Notes under the pieces: generated by a model | Told to the model about the DNA's origin: nothing | The model's database searches: none | What the model saw: the letters and a program-made list of their open reading frames with translations, nothing else | Made by a program: the position numbers and the translations under genes | Part shown: piece by piece, positions 25,439-33,675 of the stretch | Position numbering within the stretch: position 1 is the stretch's first letter | How the letters are laid out: the number at the start of each line of letters is the position of its first letter | Assembly: GCA_964449565.1 (NCBI GenBank) | Contig: CAYUZB010000009.1 | Location: 4,262-68,261, forward strand | Length of the DNA: 64,000 nucleotides | Reading direction: 5' to 3' | DNA from: Granulosicoccus sp964449565 | Lineage (GTDB): Bacteria > Pseudomonadota > Gammaproteobacteria > Granulosicoccales > Granulosicoccaceae

Positions 25439-25470
25439 GTGTCGGCTCGATAATAATATCGGGTCGGCAC
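25439..25470. terminator. 13-bp hairpin between propeller 2 and the third lipoprotein
   Basis: GTGTCGGCTCGAT (25439-25451) pairs with ATCGGGTCGGCAC (25458-25470), including three G-T pairs, around an AATAAT loop. No U-tract follows, so it may be a processing or protective stem instead of a classical terminator. It stands 38 bp after the second propeller gene and 24 bp before the next ATG. Confidence 0.5.
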
Positions 25471-25494
25471 GGACAACACTAACCAAAGATTCTC

Positions 25495-26055
25495 ATGTAC
25501 CGATTATGCCTCCTCATAGCACTAGCGACCTTTATTACCGGATGTGACACCACGCTCGGCACGCAAGCCAGGACTGATCAACTTCCAACAATCCGTATCC
25601 CGGGTGCGCCCATTCCCTCCGCGTTGCAGATCTCTCTGGGAGCTGCCGTTGCCAATCCTCCGATTGATCTTGGTTCTGCTTCGTCCTTTGTGACTTTTGT
25701 GAGGGTCCGCAACATGACGTTAAACATCCTCGATACATCGGAGCTGGACAGTAACGACGATGGCGCTGAAGACAGTTTCGATTTCCTCACAGGCCTCAGT
25801 ATTTTCATTCGAGCCGACTTCAACGGCACTAGCAACGAGCTACTGATAGCAACGTTGCCAGATGGAGATCCGCAGTTTGGAAGTGCTGCAAGAGAGCTGG
25901 TACTAACCGTCGTTGCGCGTAACGACGATGTTCTGGATTACCTCGAAGCGTCTGGAGGATACGACGTAGTCCTAAGGCTCAGCGGCAGCGTGCCTGCCGA
26001 CGATGTTCTGATCTCTGGTGCTATTCGATACAGAATTGGTATCGGCTTTACTTGA
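25495..26055 (+). CDS. Hypothetical lipoprotein
   Basis: 186 residues with a short signal peptide and lipobox FITGC (lipidated Cys about 17). The mature part is acidic and beta-rich (LDSNDDGAEDSFDFLTGLSIFIRADF, YDVVLRLSGSVPADDVLISGAIRYRI). The DSNDDGAEDSFD stretch resembles a calcium-binding loop. No family recognised. Follows the two propeller lipoproteins on the same strand and may belong to the same envelope system, but a hairpin separates them. Convergent with the DUF4124 gene. Confidence 0.75.
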   Translation: MYRLCLLIALATFITGCDTTLGTQARTDQLPTIRIPGAPIPSALQISLGAAVANPPIDLGSASSFVTFVRVRNMTLNILDTSELDSNDDGAEDSFDFLTGLSIFIRADFNGTSNELLIATLPDGDPQFGSAARELVLTVVARNDDVLDYLEASGGYDVVLRLSGSVPADDVLISGAIRYRIGIGFT

Positions 26056-26136
26056 GCCAAGCTTTCGCGAGCTCAAATACGGCCCTCCGTGACATCGCTC
26101 ATCGATCGATGCGTCAACAACACTTCAGTAGACCAG

Positions 26137-26835
26137 CTAGAACTGCTCAGCAACTCCAGGCAGGCTTCCGATTGCACGCANNNNNNNNNNNNNNNNNNNN
26201 NNNNNNNNNNNNNNNNNNNNNNNNNNNNNNNNNNNNNNNNNNNNNNNNNNNNNNNNNNNNNNNNNNNNNNNNNNNNNNNNAGCAACTCCAGGCAGGCTTC
26301 CGATTGCACGCAAGTCACGCAAGTCACGCAAGTCATCGGCTATCACATCGGCCGCTCTAGCAGAACTAGCGGCACCCGGTGTCTCGGTCTCACCAATTGA
26401 CGGAGCCCGGACCGGAGCAAGCACATTGACATTCGGGTCTATTGTCACTGTTCGACTTGTAACTCCTGATGGAGCAGTCTGGCTGAAATGTGTGATGCCA
26501 TCGGCATCTTGCCAAGTGAAGATCACTGCCTTCCCTGCAGCCTCATTGCTACTCACACCAGAACGTAATGCAGCGACAGAAGCGTCAGCCCCTCGCTTCA
26601 GCCCATCGAGCGATCCATTTAGGACACCCACAATTCGCTGGGCACCGTTGCCGGCGATATTTTTCCATAGCGAACCCGGATCCCCACCGCGTAAGTAGTG
26701 GCCGTAGCTGAGCACCCCAAGCACCAGCACCAGGGACACCGTGGTTCTAAACAGGAGCTTGCCGAGAATTCGCCAAACCATAGGCGGAACCTGATATGAG
26801 TCCGATACTGGGTAAAATAGCGGCGGGATAGCCAT
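26137..26835 (-). CDS. DUF4124 domain membrane protein (interrupted by scaffold gap)
   Basis: One transmembrane segment near residues 28-45 (LFRTTVSLVLVLGVLSYG), a linker, then a DUF4124-like domain (AVIFTWQDADGITHFSQTAPSG), followed by a low-complexity C-terminus. The 100-N gap (26181-26280) is flanked by the same 32 bases, so the RAIGSLPGVA shown on both sides is probably one copy and the protein ends shortly after as AEQF. Three tandem DLR units are encoded by a 9-bp repeat beside the gap. Function unknown; DUF4124 proteins are cell-envelope associated. Confidence 0.75.
   Translation of the reverse strand: MAIPPLFYPVSDSYQVPPMVWRILGKLLFRTTVSLVLVLGVLSYGHYLRGGDPGSLWKNIAGNGAQRIVGVLNGSLDGLKRGADASVAALRSGVSSNEAAGKAVIFTWQDADGITHFSQTAPSGVTSRTVTIDPNVNVLAPVRAPSIGETETPGAASSARAADVIADDLRDLRDLRAIGSLPGVAXXXXXXXXXXXXXXXXXXXXXXXXXXXXXXXXXXRAIGSLPGVAEQF
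26149..26312. other. Scaffold gap 26181-26280 flanked by a 32-bp duplicate
   Basis: Exactly 100 N between identical 32-base sequences (26149-26180 and 26281-26312). The left contig ends inside the first unit of a 9-bp tandem repeat, a likely cause of the break. Collapsing the overlap would restore a continuous reading frame. Confidence 0.88.
26308..26334. repeat. 9-bp tandem repeat, three units
   Basis: ACGCAAGTC occurs three times in a row. Read on the minus strand in the DUF4124 gene it encodes repeated Asp-Leu-Arg. The copy number may be variable, and may differ from the assembly because a gap adjoins it. Confidence 0.85.
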
Positions 26836-26920
26836 GGGCTTGACGCCGAGGCTTGCAATTTGCGCTTCGCGGCCCTAGTATCCATCTCCTAATTTTTACC
26901 CGGGCACACAGGCGAAAATC

Positions 26921-27124
26921 ATGAAACCGGATATCCACCCAGAGTACAAACAAATCAACGTCACCTGTAGCTGTGGCAACGCTTTCGAAACTGGCTCGAC
27001 CGCCGGTAAAGATATCAGCGTTGAAGTCTGCGCCTCCTGCCATCCGTTTTATACCGGCAAGCAGAAAGTCATGGACACAGCTGGTCAGGTCGATAAATTC
27101 CGTAGACGTTACGGCGCCAAATAA
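26921..27124 (+). CDS. rpmE: 50S ribosomal protein L31 (zinc-binding form)
   Basis: 67 residues. The four zinc ligands are present as Cys16 and Cys18 (VTCSCGN) and Cys37 and Cys40 (VCASCHPFYTG), so this is the C+ paralogue used when zinc is available. The ending VDKFRRRYGAK is typical. It stands alone with its own terminator. Upstream 26836-26920 may hold its promoter and a leader, but I could not identify a specific fold. Confidence 0.97.
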   Translation: MKPDIHPEYKQINVTCSCGNAFETGSTAGKDISVEVCASCHPFYTGKQKVMDTAGQVDKFRRRYGAK

Positions 27125-27171
27125 AGCGTCAGTCGGCACACGGATCGTGCCCCTTCATAGTCAGATCGAGA

Positions 27172-27196
27172 GGGCGCCTGTAAAGGCGCCCTTTTC
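27172..27196 (+). terminator. Rho-independent terminator of rpmE
   Basis: GGGCGCC (27172-27178), loop TGTAAA, GGCGCCC (27185-27191), then TTTT. A compact, nearly ideal terminator 48 bp after the rpmE stop. The following nuclease ORF begins immediately after it. Confidence 0.9.
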
Positions 27197-28000
27197 GTGT
27201 TGAATACAATTTATCAACACCGCAAACGTCGTTACGCGACAAAGCTCTCGCTTGTGCTCTGCCTGCTCATGGCATGTACGGCATTGCATGCCAGTGACCG
27301 CTCGTTGGCCAGTTGCCTGAGAGACCGAAACTCCGAAACTGCCCGCGTCGCAAAAGTGACCGACGGTGACACCTTGGCGCTAACCAGCGGACAACGTGTC
27401 CGCATCATCGGCATCAACACACTGGAGCTCAACGCCAAATCGCAGGCGTCTCGAGCCAGCGCTCGAGCCGCATCGCAAGCATTGCGATCATTGATCGGGA
27501 ATCGGGAAATCACATTGATCGCGGGTCCAGAGCGTCACGATCGACACGGGCGTCGATTAGCCCACGTACTCAACAAGGATCGCGTCAATATCGGCGCCGA
27601 ACTGATTCGACGTGGGCACGCCACTGCCGTCGCTGTCGCGCAAAACACACTCTGCGCAGACCATCACTTCACTCTCGAGAGTGAGGCCCGCATCAAGTCC
27701 CTGGGCATTTGGGAAACACCATCAGAATGGTTTATCGACGGTGATACGCTTACTCGTGACAGTCGCGGGTTCAAGCTGATGAAAACCAGCATCACCTCCA
27801 TCAATTCTGACGGCAATCAATCAATCCTTCGATTCAGTAATGGGATCAGCGCAACGCTTGGAAAGCATTGGACTGTTGCGCCGCCGGGCAAAGAACTTGT
27901 TGGCAAACGCGTTGAGATTCGCGGCTGGGTCGGTGGAGGGCGTGCTCGCCCCAAAATGACACTGCATCATCCGTTAAATATGCGCATACTGTCAGATTGA
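27197..28000 (+). CDS. Secreted thermonuclease-like (SNase) protein
   Basis: 267 residues with a signal peptide (hydrophobic LSLVLCLLMACTALHA). SNase fold: VTDGDTLALTSGQRVRIIGINTLELN, DRHGRRLAHV and EARIKSLGIW. Compared with staphylococcal nuclease the motif VDTPE reads INTLE, so the metal ligand Asp40 is Asn while Glu43, the Arg in RVRI and the Arg in HGR remain; activity may be altered. A C-terminal domain of about 85 residues (from GFKLMKTSI) is extra and beta-rich. The start is uncertain: GTG at 27197 is directly behind the rpmE terminator, leaving little room for a ribosome site, so transcription must begin within or before rpmE or the start lies further in. Confidence 0.82.
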   Translation: MLNTIYQHRKRRYATKLSLVLCLLMACTALHASDRSLASCLRDRNSETARVAKVTDGDTLALTSGQRVRIIGINTLELNAKSQASRASARAASQALRSLIGNREITLIAGPERHDRHGRRLAHVLNKDRVNIGAELIRRGHATAVAVAQNTLCADHHFTLESEARIKSLGIWETPSEWFIDGDTLTRDSRGFKLMKTSITSINSDGNQSILRFSNGISATLGKHWTVAPPGKELVGKRVEIRGWVGGGRARPKMTLHHPLNMRILSD

Positions 28001-28016
28001 TCGAACACAAACTGAC

Positions 28017-28895
28017 ATGCTTGTTCTTCTCGATTCCAGTATTTACATCTTTCGTGGCTGGCAAAGTATGCCGACTTCGCTCACGGATCGTTTTGGCAAC
28101 CCGGCCAATGCGGTCATGGGTTTCGCCAACACACTGGCAGACGTCATGCGGCACACCGAGCCGTCGCATATGGCTTGCGCTTTTGACGAGTGTTTTCGCA
28201 AAGGCATTCGCAACTCGATCTATCCGGAGTACAAGGCGGATCGTCCACCAGCGCCGCTTGACTTAGCTCCCCAATTTGGAACCTGCAAGCAGGTTGCGTC
28301 AGCAATGGGCATTTTCGCACAAGGAAGCCCCCGTGTAGAAGCCGACGACATCATCGGACAATTTGCCCAGCTTGCAAACAAAGTGTCGATGCCCGTGACC
28401 ATCGTGACTGGAGACAAGGATCTGGCTCAGTTCATTACCGAACAAGATACCTACTGGAACTACAGTAAACAGTTGCGCATGAGTTTCGATGATCTCGTCA
28501 AGCGCTTCAAGATCAGACCGGATCAGATACCCGACTGGTTAGCGCTGGCCGGTGACAAGAGCGATAACATTCCAGGTGTGCCAGGTGTCGGTCCAACAAC
28601 AGCGGCAAAATTGCTGGTCAAATGGGACTCCATAGACAAGCTGTTGGAAAATCTCGGGGAGGTTGCCATGATGAGGTTCCGTGGAGCACCTCGCGTCAGC
28701 CGACTCCTGTACGAGCATAAGGAAGACATATTTCTCGCACGTAAATTGACTGGCTTGATTTATGACGACGATATTTCGCTCTCACTGGATGATTTGAAAC
28801 GCGAAGTTGTGTCGCCCGAACTCGTAACCGAACAACTGTTTGCCTTAGGCTTTACTGAACAAAATGCGGCAGCTGTTGCTGCCCGCCTTGCATAA
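28017..28895 (+). CDS. 5'-3' exonuclease / flap endonuclease (Xni/PolI N-domain-like)
   Basis: 292 residues. Metal-site acidic residues appear in the N-terminal LLDSSIYIFRG, in AFDECFRKGIRNSIYPEYKADR, in EADDIIGQFA and in TGDKDLAQFI. The helix-3-turn-helix DKSDNIPGVPGVGPTTAAKLL binds DNA. It is longer than E. coli Xni (about 250 residues) and resembles the stand-alone PolA exonuclease domain. It starts 16 bp after the nuclease gene and overlaps rluE by 32 bp. Likely role in flap or RNA-primer removal. Confidence 0.93.
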   Translation: MLVLLDSSIYIFRGWQSMPTSLTDRFGNPANAVMGFANTLADVMRHTEPSHMACAFDECFRKGIRNSIYPEYKADRPPAPLDLAPQFGTCKQVASAMGIFAQGSPRVEADDIIGQFAQLANKVSMPVTIVTGDKDLAQFITEQDTYWNYSKQLRMSFDDLVKRFKIRPDQIPDWLALAGDKSDNIPGVPGVGPTTAAKLLVKWDSIDKLLENLGEVAMMRFRGAPRVSRLLYEHKEDIFLARKLTGLIYDDDISLSLDDLKREVVSPELVTEQLFALGFTEQNAAAVAARLA

Positions 28896-29511
28896 AAAAT
28901 TAATCGTGAAAAAGGGTTTCGTGAAAAGCAAGCCATCGAAGCCTGCGCGAGTTCTTCTTTTCAACAAACCCTTCGATGTCTTGTGCCAATTCACCGATCA
29001 GGATGGCCGGCAAACGCTTGCCGACTTCATCGATGCGCCTGGCTACTACGCCGCCGGCAGACTTGATCGTGATAGCGAAGGCCTGCTTCTGCTGACAAAA
29101 GACGGCAAACTGCAACAACGGATTAGCCACCCGCGTTTCAAATTACCGAAAACCTATCTGGTACAAGTAGATGGTGCAATCGATTCAACGTCTTTGCAGC
29201 AATTGATAACCGGTGTCACATTGAAAGATGGTAATTCCAGTGCATTGTTTGCCAACGCAGCGCAAGCTCCTGATTGGCTCTGGACGCGGGACCCACCTGT
29301 CAGGTTCCGCAAATCAATCCCGACCAGTTGGATAGAGATCGGACTGTCGGAAGGACGCAATCGACAAATTCGCCGCATGACTGCGGCAGTTGGTTATCCA
29401 ACATTACGACTGATTCGCACATCTATCGGTCCATTCAAGCTTGCGACATTGAAACCCGGCGAATACCGGTATGAAGTCACCGATTCAACTCTCGATCAGA
29501 CCACAGATTAA
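28864..29511 (+). CDS. rluE: 23S rRNA pseudouridine synthase RluE
   Basis: 215 residues of the RsuA/RluE branch lacking an S4 domain. VLLFNKPFDVLCQFTDQDGR, the catalytic segment GRLDRDSEGLLLLTKDG (catalytic Asp in LDRD), RKSIPTSWIEIGLSEGRNRQIRRM and VGYPTLRLIRT closely follow E. coli RluE, which modifies 23S rRNA U2457. The ATG at 28864 overlaps the exonuclease gene; GTG codons at 28906 and 28921 (the latter after AAGGG) are alternative starts that would remove the overlap and leave the catalytic domain complete. Confidence 0.94.
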   Translation: MRQLLLPALHKKLIVKKGFVKSKPSKPARVLLFNKPFDVLCQFTDQDGRQTLADFIDAPGYYAAGRLDRDSEGLLLLTKDGKLQQRISHPRFKLPKTYLVQVDGAIDSTSLQQLITGVTLKDGNSSALFANAAQAPDWLWTRDPPVRFRKSIPTSWIEIGLSEGRNRQIRRMTAAVGYPTLRLIRTSIGPFKLATLKPGEYRYEVTDSTLDQTTD

Positions 29512-29556
29512 ACTGGCTGGGAGCGATTAGCCGGCTGGCGCTGATACACTATGTGA

Positions 29557-31269
29557 ATGCCTAGCGCCCACCAGAAAATCCGTATTCCCGCTACACCGAT
29601 AAGGTGTATGGCTCTATTTCTGGGGCTTATTGCGTTACTGCTATTGGCCCAACCCGCGCTTCCGAAATCCGTTTTACCGATCGGTAGCTTTGAAAACTAC
29701 AAAACCGGTTTGTCAAACACAATATTGACGCAAGATGTCACGATCATCTCAGATACCACATCTTCGATCACAAATGATGAAGATGCAGGTGAACTTGAAA
29801 TCCTGACCAAGGATGGTACCTGGCGACTGACCTTACGCCGAAATAATTTGCTTGGCGATTCTGACACCCTGCAACGCGCGCTACACGAAATACCAACATT
29901 TCATCAAGGCGCCGTCGCTGATGACAAAGAGTCTTGGGTACGTCTGAGCACAAAAACCATAGATGGCATTCAAACCTATGATGGGTTTATAGAGCGTGGC
30001 GGGCAACTTTATCGTTTGCATTTGCCACAGCCAACCACTGACCCTTTACAAACACAAGACGGACAAGCAGTTCACCAGCTAACACAAATTGGCCAAAGCG
30101 ATACCGTCTTCCCGGATAACTTGCATTCTCGAGATACGATTTCCCAAGCTGTAACACGCGCCGCCCGAATCGGGATCGCCGTGGATAGTCGCTTCAATGA
30201 GTTTCACAATGGTCGTGGACTGGCAAGAGCACTAACCATCATCAACGGTGTTGACGGACTCTACCAATCGCAGTTCGGGCTTGCGCTTATTGTCGATAGT
30301 ATCCGTGTATACGATGACCCCACAACGGACCCACTTCGAGAACAACCCGGCGATGTGACAACACTGTTATCGGCTTTTCGATCAGCAAGGCTGACCGATA
30401 TTGAGTTGCCAACAGACCTTGCGCTGGTACATCTGTTCACCGGACATCAGGATCCGACACAAGTGATCGGGCTCGGTTGGATAGACACAGCTTGCCGAAA
30501 TGACGGATTCGATGTCAGCATGTCAACGCCATTCCCGTTTGACATGTTGCTCGCCGCACATGAAATCGCACACAACCTTGGCGCGGTGCACGATGATGAT
30601 GCCGCGTGTCAGATTTCCGGGGATGCGTTTCCAAGTAACGTTATGTGGTCACAGCTATCCAGCGCTACGACTACCGAATTTTCCTCCTGCAGCCTGCAAC
30701 GTGTATTGCCAACTCTTGAGAGAGGCTGCTTTGCTGAAAACATTGATGTTAACGTGTCATTGTTTGCCAGTGGCAACAGCTCATCACTTGAACGACGTAT
30801 CGAAGTTCAGGTCAGTAATCCTGACCTGACTCGCTCTGCAGTTGGCCTGACTAGCGAAACCCGATTCCCGGATAACACGATTCTCATTGATGCATCTGCT
30901 GGGTGCACCATTGCAGAAACCAACCTTTTATGTCGTCACAACCCACTCGCGGCAGGCGAGCGCGATGTTGTTTCTGTATCTGCCTTACTGGCAAGCTTTG
31001 ATGATCAACTAGTCGTCGCGCAAATCAATACGGAACAGTTTGAAGACGCTCAAGATACCGATAATCGAGCAGCATTAAATGTTCTTGAAGAAACAAGCTC
31101 CGCACTTAGCGGGTTGCCAGCTGATGATGCGATCAATAACGCCGATACCGGTAGTAGAGGTGGTAGTGCAGGAATTGGTGGTATCGGAGCCTGGTTACTG
31201 CCAGTGCTTGGCTTGATCTTGATCCGAAGAAATACCAAAGTTCAGGCGGGTAGTTCCAAAGCCGCATAG
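29557..31269 (+). CDS. Secreted ADAM/reprolysin-like metalloprotease with GlyGly-CTERM-like tail
   Basis: 570 residues. Signal peptide (hydrophobic ALFLGLIALLLLAQPALP, about 19-36), a propeptide-like region with VRLSTKTIDGIQTYDGFI, then a metzincin catalytic domain from about residue 200 with zinc motif HEIAHNLGAVHDD (His335, Glu336, His339, His345) and Met-turn NVMWS near 364. A Cys-containing region and a beta domain follow. The C-terminus has Gly/Ser-rich GSRGGSAGIGGIG, one hydrophobic span and a basic end (LIRRN), which fits the GlyGly-CTERM signal processed by rhombosortase. Probably exported and then released or anchored at the surface. Stops one base before the convergent GST gene. Confidence 0.87.
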   Translation: MPSAHQKIRIPATPIRCMALFLGLIALLLLAQPALPKSVLPIGSFENYKTGLSNTILTQDVTIISDTTSSITNDEDAGELEILTKDGTWRLTLRRNNLLGDSDTLQRALHEIPTFHQGAVADDKESWVRLSTKTIDGIQTYDGFIERGGQLYRLHLPQPTTDPLQTQDGQAVHQLTQIGQSDTVFPDNLHSRDTISQAVTRAARIGIAVDSRFNEFHNGRGLARALTIINGVDGLYQSQFGLALIVDSIRVYDDPTTDPLREQPGDVTTLLSAFRSARLTDIELPTDLALVHLFTGHQDPTQVIGLGWIDTACRNDGFDVSMSTPFPFDMLLAAHEIAHNLGAVHDDDAACQISGDAFPSNVMWSQLSSATTTEFSSCSLQRVLPTLERGCFAENIDVNVSLFASGNSSSLERRIEVQVSNPDLTRSAVGLTSETRFPDNTILIDASAGCTIAETNLLCRHNPLAAGERDVVSVSALLASFDDQLVVAQINTEQFEDAQDTDNRAALNVLEETSSALSGLPADDAINNADTGSRGGSAGIGGIGAWLLPVLGLILIRRNTKVQAGSSKAA

Positions 31270-31851
31270 TCAATGGCCCGTACAACCGCGGGGAAATAGA
31301 CACACCTTGTCGGCCCAATCCAAAACAGCTTGAAAATCACCTGCCTGTTCCAGCAATGCGCGCCGCATATGAATGACGGGATAGTGAGCAAGATCTGCAA
31401 CCGACAGCTCATCACCAAACAAATACCGCTGTGAACCAACATTGATAAACGCCGCTCGTATCGAATTCAACAAACGCTCCGATAGAAACTCCACATTGCG
31501 TTCGTCAAAATCCATGTAGCGCATATGCGCATTTTGCGCGGCTATATCACCCACTGCCGCAAGAAAACTGGCTTCGACTTGTGAGCATTGCCACGCATCA
31601 GCAGGGATCAAGTCAGGTTGCCATCGACGGACCATCAACATCAGTATCGCACCTGACTGGGTAAGCACTTTATCGTCTTCGACATAAACAGGAACGGCTC
31701 CCACCGGGTTACGCACAAGATGTTCAGCCGATTTATGATCACCTTGTGTCAAGTCCAGCAATTGACGGGCAATGGGTTTTGGTGAAAGCTCCGTGCCGAT
31801 AGCGGCTCTGAAGCTATTGCCCGATCGAGCGTGGAAAAGTGTCGCTACCAT
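31270..31851 (-). CDS. Glutathione S-transferase family protein
   Basis: 193 residues from the ATG at 31851, chosen because GGAAG stands 5 nt upstream; an ATG at 31866 would add five residues. Thioredoxin-like N-domain with NPVGAVPVYVEDDKVLTQSGAIL (cis-Pro and glutathione-binding QSG, usually ESxAI) and an all-alpha C-domain with LFGDELSVADLAHYPVI, the N-capping motif of GSTs. Near the N-terminus the RSGNSFR segment has Ser where a catalytic Ser or Cys is expected. Function unassigned. Confidence 0.88.
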   Translation of the reverse strand: MVATLFHARSGNSFRAAIGTELSPKPIARQLLDLTQGDHKSAEHLVRNPVGAVPVYVEDDKVLTQSGAILMLMVRRWQPDLIPADAWQCSQVEASFLAAVGDIAAQNAHMRYMDFDERNVEFLSERLLNSIRAAFINVGSQRYLFGDELSVADLAHYPVIHMRRALLEQAGDFQAVLDWADKVCLFPRGCTGH

Positions 31852-31965
31852 GTGGGCTTCCGGCATTATGCATTCGATAGGAAACTGAAAGGGCTAACCG
31901 CTAACTGCCCTCGACAATAATATTTATGTCGCAGTAGCGGACCGTTGTGGCTACTACACTCGCAT

Positions 31966-32985
31966 CTACAATGTTCGGTTGAATGAATACTCCGCAATAC
32001 ACTCCAGCGCATCACGATATGGTGAAGGCGAGAGGGATCCAAGAGCACTGATGGCAGCGGTCGAACTTACACTTGCGCGTTTCATCGATAGCTCGAGCGC
32101 TCCGGTGTCCTTGACTATTTCGATTACATCGGCCAACGCATTAATGTCCGCATTGCGAATGGCATTGGCCACAAGATCGCGCTGCACCGCGCTGCCATCT
32201 CGCATAGCGTATATCAGTGGCAATGTCGTTTTGCCTTCCGCCAGATCATCACCGATATTCTTGCCAATGGTCTCGCTGTCGCTTTGATAGTCGAGCACAT
32301 CGTCTGCAATCTGGAAAGCGGTACCGAGATGCATACCGTACTGCGCTAGAGCCTTTCGAATCCCGTCGTCAACACCAGTCAACACGCCGCCGAGTTCGGT
32401 TGCCGCCTGAAACAATCGCGCAGTCTTGGCCTCGATAACATCGATGTAGCGTTCCTCGGTCAGATCCGGCTCACGTACATTCAACAGTTGCATGACCTCG
32501 CCTTCTGCTATGCGATTGGTGGTCGAGGCGAGGATGCTCATGACATCCATGCTTTGCACATCAATCATCATTTCGAACGAGCGCGAATAGAGAAAGTCAC
32601 CAACGAGTACGGCCGCTTCGTTACCCCAGATGGCGTTGGCAGTATCAGCCCCGCGCCTGAGGTCAGAGGCATCGACCACGTCATCGTGCAGCAAGGTGGC
32701 TGTGTGTATGAATTCGATGATCGCCGCGACCGTTACCGGGTGATGCGCCGCTGGCACACTCCCCATCGGCTCAGCCGCCTTACTGGCGAGAAGGACCAAT
32801 TGCGGGCGTAATCTTTTGCCGCCACTGGCGATGATGTAGTTAGACAACTGATTGATCAACGCAACATCAGACTTGAGACTGTCGCGAATCAGGGTGTCAA
32901 CTGCCGTCATGCTGTCGGCGATCAGAGCGCCAACGTCGGCAATGGTCATGCGCCCGGGGCGTGCAAGAGTAGCGGAATCTGTCAC
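31966..32985 (-). CDS. ispB: Octaprenyl (polyprenyl) diphosphate synthase
   Basis: Makes the isoprenoid tail of ubiquinone/menaquinone. 339 residues with both aspartate-rich motifs: LLHDDVVDASDLRRG (first, DDxxD) and FQIADDVLDYQSD (second), plus GGKRLRPQLVLLASKA at the N-terminus. Divergent from rplU across 299 bp, the usual gammaproteobacterial order ispB / rplU-rpmA-obgE. Normal length; the N-terminal 15 or so residues are variable. Confidence 0.96.
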   Translation of the reverse strand: MTDSATLARPGRMTIADVGALIADSMTAVDTLIRDSLKSDVALINQLSNYIIASGGKRLRPQLVLLASKAAEPMGSVPAAHHPVTVAAIIEFIHTATLLHDDVVDASDLRRGADTANAIWGNEAAVLVGDFLYSRSFEMMIDVQSMDVMSILASTTNRIAEGEVMQLLNVREPDLTEERYIDVIEAKTARLFQAATELGGVLTGVDDGIRKALAQYGMHLGTAFQIADDVLDYQSDSETIGKNIGDDLAEGKTTLPLIYAMRDGSAVQRDLVANAIRNADINALADVIEIVKDTGALELSMKRASVSSTAAISALGSLSPSPYRDALECIAEYSFNRTL

Positions 32986-33021
32986 AGAGGTTGATCAGGT
33001 ATTACATATCGAAAGTTCTAT

Positions 33022-33070
33022 ACCTGTGTTTTACAGGTTTTCTGTCGAATAGTTTCACTTCGGCAGTGAA
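33022..33070. promoter_or_regulatory. Two dyads upstream of ispB
   Basis: ACCTGT-GTTTT-ACAGGT (33022-33038) and TTCACT-TCGGC-AGTGAA (33054-33070) are perfect 6-bp inverted repeats 37 and 69 bp upstream of the ispB start. Candidate operators or promoter-proximal hairpins. Confidence 0.35.
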
Positions 33071-33106
33071 TTAGGCGGAAAAAAGCTGTTCCGCACCGGC
33101 GGGCAA

Positions 33107-33159
33107 ATGTGGGTGTCCAGAAGCAGATACCGGAGCTGCCAGGATGTGGGTGTCCAGAA
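33107..33159. repeat. Direct repeat ATGTGGGTGTCCAGAA, two copies
   Basis: ATGTGGGTGTCCAGAA is identical at 33107-33122 and 33144-33159, starts 37 bp apart, between ispB and rplU. The same core recurs in inverted orientation at 48735-48749, another divergent intergenic region. It may be a binding site or the remnant of a REP-like element. Confidence 0.75.
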
Positions 33160-33171
33160 TTCGAAAGATGA

Positions 33172-33200
33172 TTGACTCTGGAGAGACGGGGCGCTATGAT
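33172..33200 (+). promoter_or_regulatory. Sigma-70 promoter of rplU
   Basis: TTGACT (33172-33177) and TATGAT (33195-33200) are separated by exactly 17 bp. It would give an approximately 78-nt leader with a small stem GCGGC-GTTGA-GCCGC (33213-33227), in keeping with autogenous control of ribosomal protein genes, although no specific leader family was recognised. Confidence 0.8.
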
Positions 33201-33284
33201 TGTGGGCTTTTCGCGGCGTTGAGCCGCCTGTGGTCGTGCCTCGGTGTTTTACGGGGCTGACCTCGACATTTCGGGAACGTATCC

Positions 33285-33599
33285 ATGTACGCGGTAGTCA
33301 AGACCGGTGGCAAGCAGTATCGAGTGAGTGAAGGTGATCGGCTCAAGGTTGAATCGTTGACGGCTGAGGCCGGCGAGCAGGTTCAATTGGCTGAAGTTTT
33401 GCTCGTTGGCAGTGGTGATTCTGTCACCGTCGGCGCACCGTCGGTCGCCAATGCCTCAGTCAACGCCAAAGTCATCGCTCATGGTCGTGGCGACAAGGTC
33501 CGCATCGTCAAATTTCGCCGCCGCAAGCATCACCGCAAACAGGCAGGTCACCGTCAGAATTATACCGAGCTCGAAATCACCGGCATCAACGCGGGCTGA
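33285..33599 (+). CDS. rplU: 50S ribosomal protein L21
   Basis: 104 residues, full length; MYAVVKTGGKQYRVSEGDRL at the start and the C-terminal signature KFRRRKHHRKQAGHRQNYTE identify it. First gene of rplU-rpmA, with a good promoter about 85 bp upstream. Confidence 0.98.
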   Translation: MYAVVKTGGKQYRVSEGDRLKVESLTAEAGEQVQLAEVLLVGSGDSVTVGAPSVANASVNAKVIAHGRGDKVRIVKFRRRKHHRKQAGHRQNYTELEITGINAG

Positions 33600-33675
33600 T
33601 CCTTCAGGTTGAAATACTTGGAAAGCATCAAAACCCCGATTACGCGGCAAAGAGCAACAGAACAAGGCACAGGTC

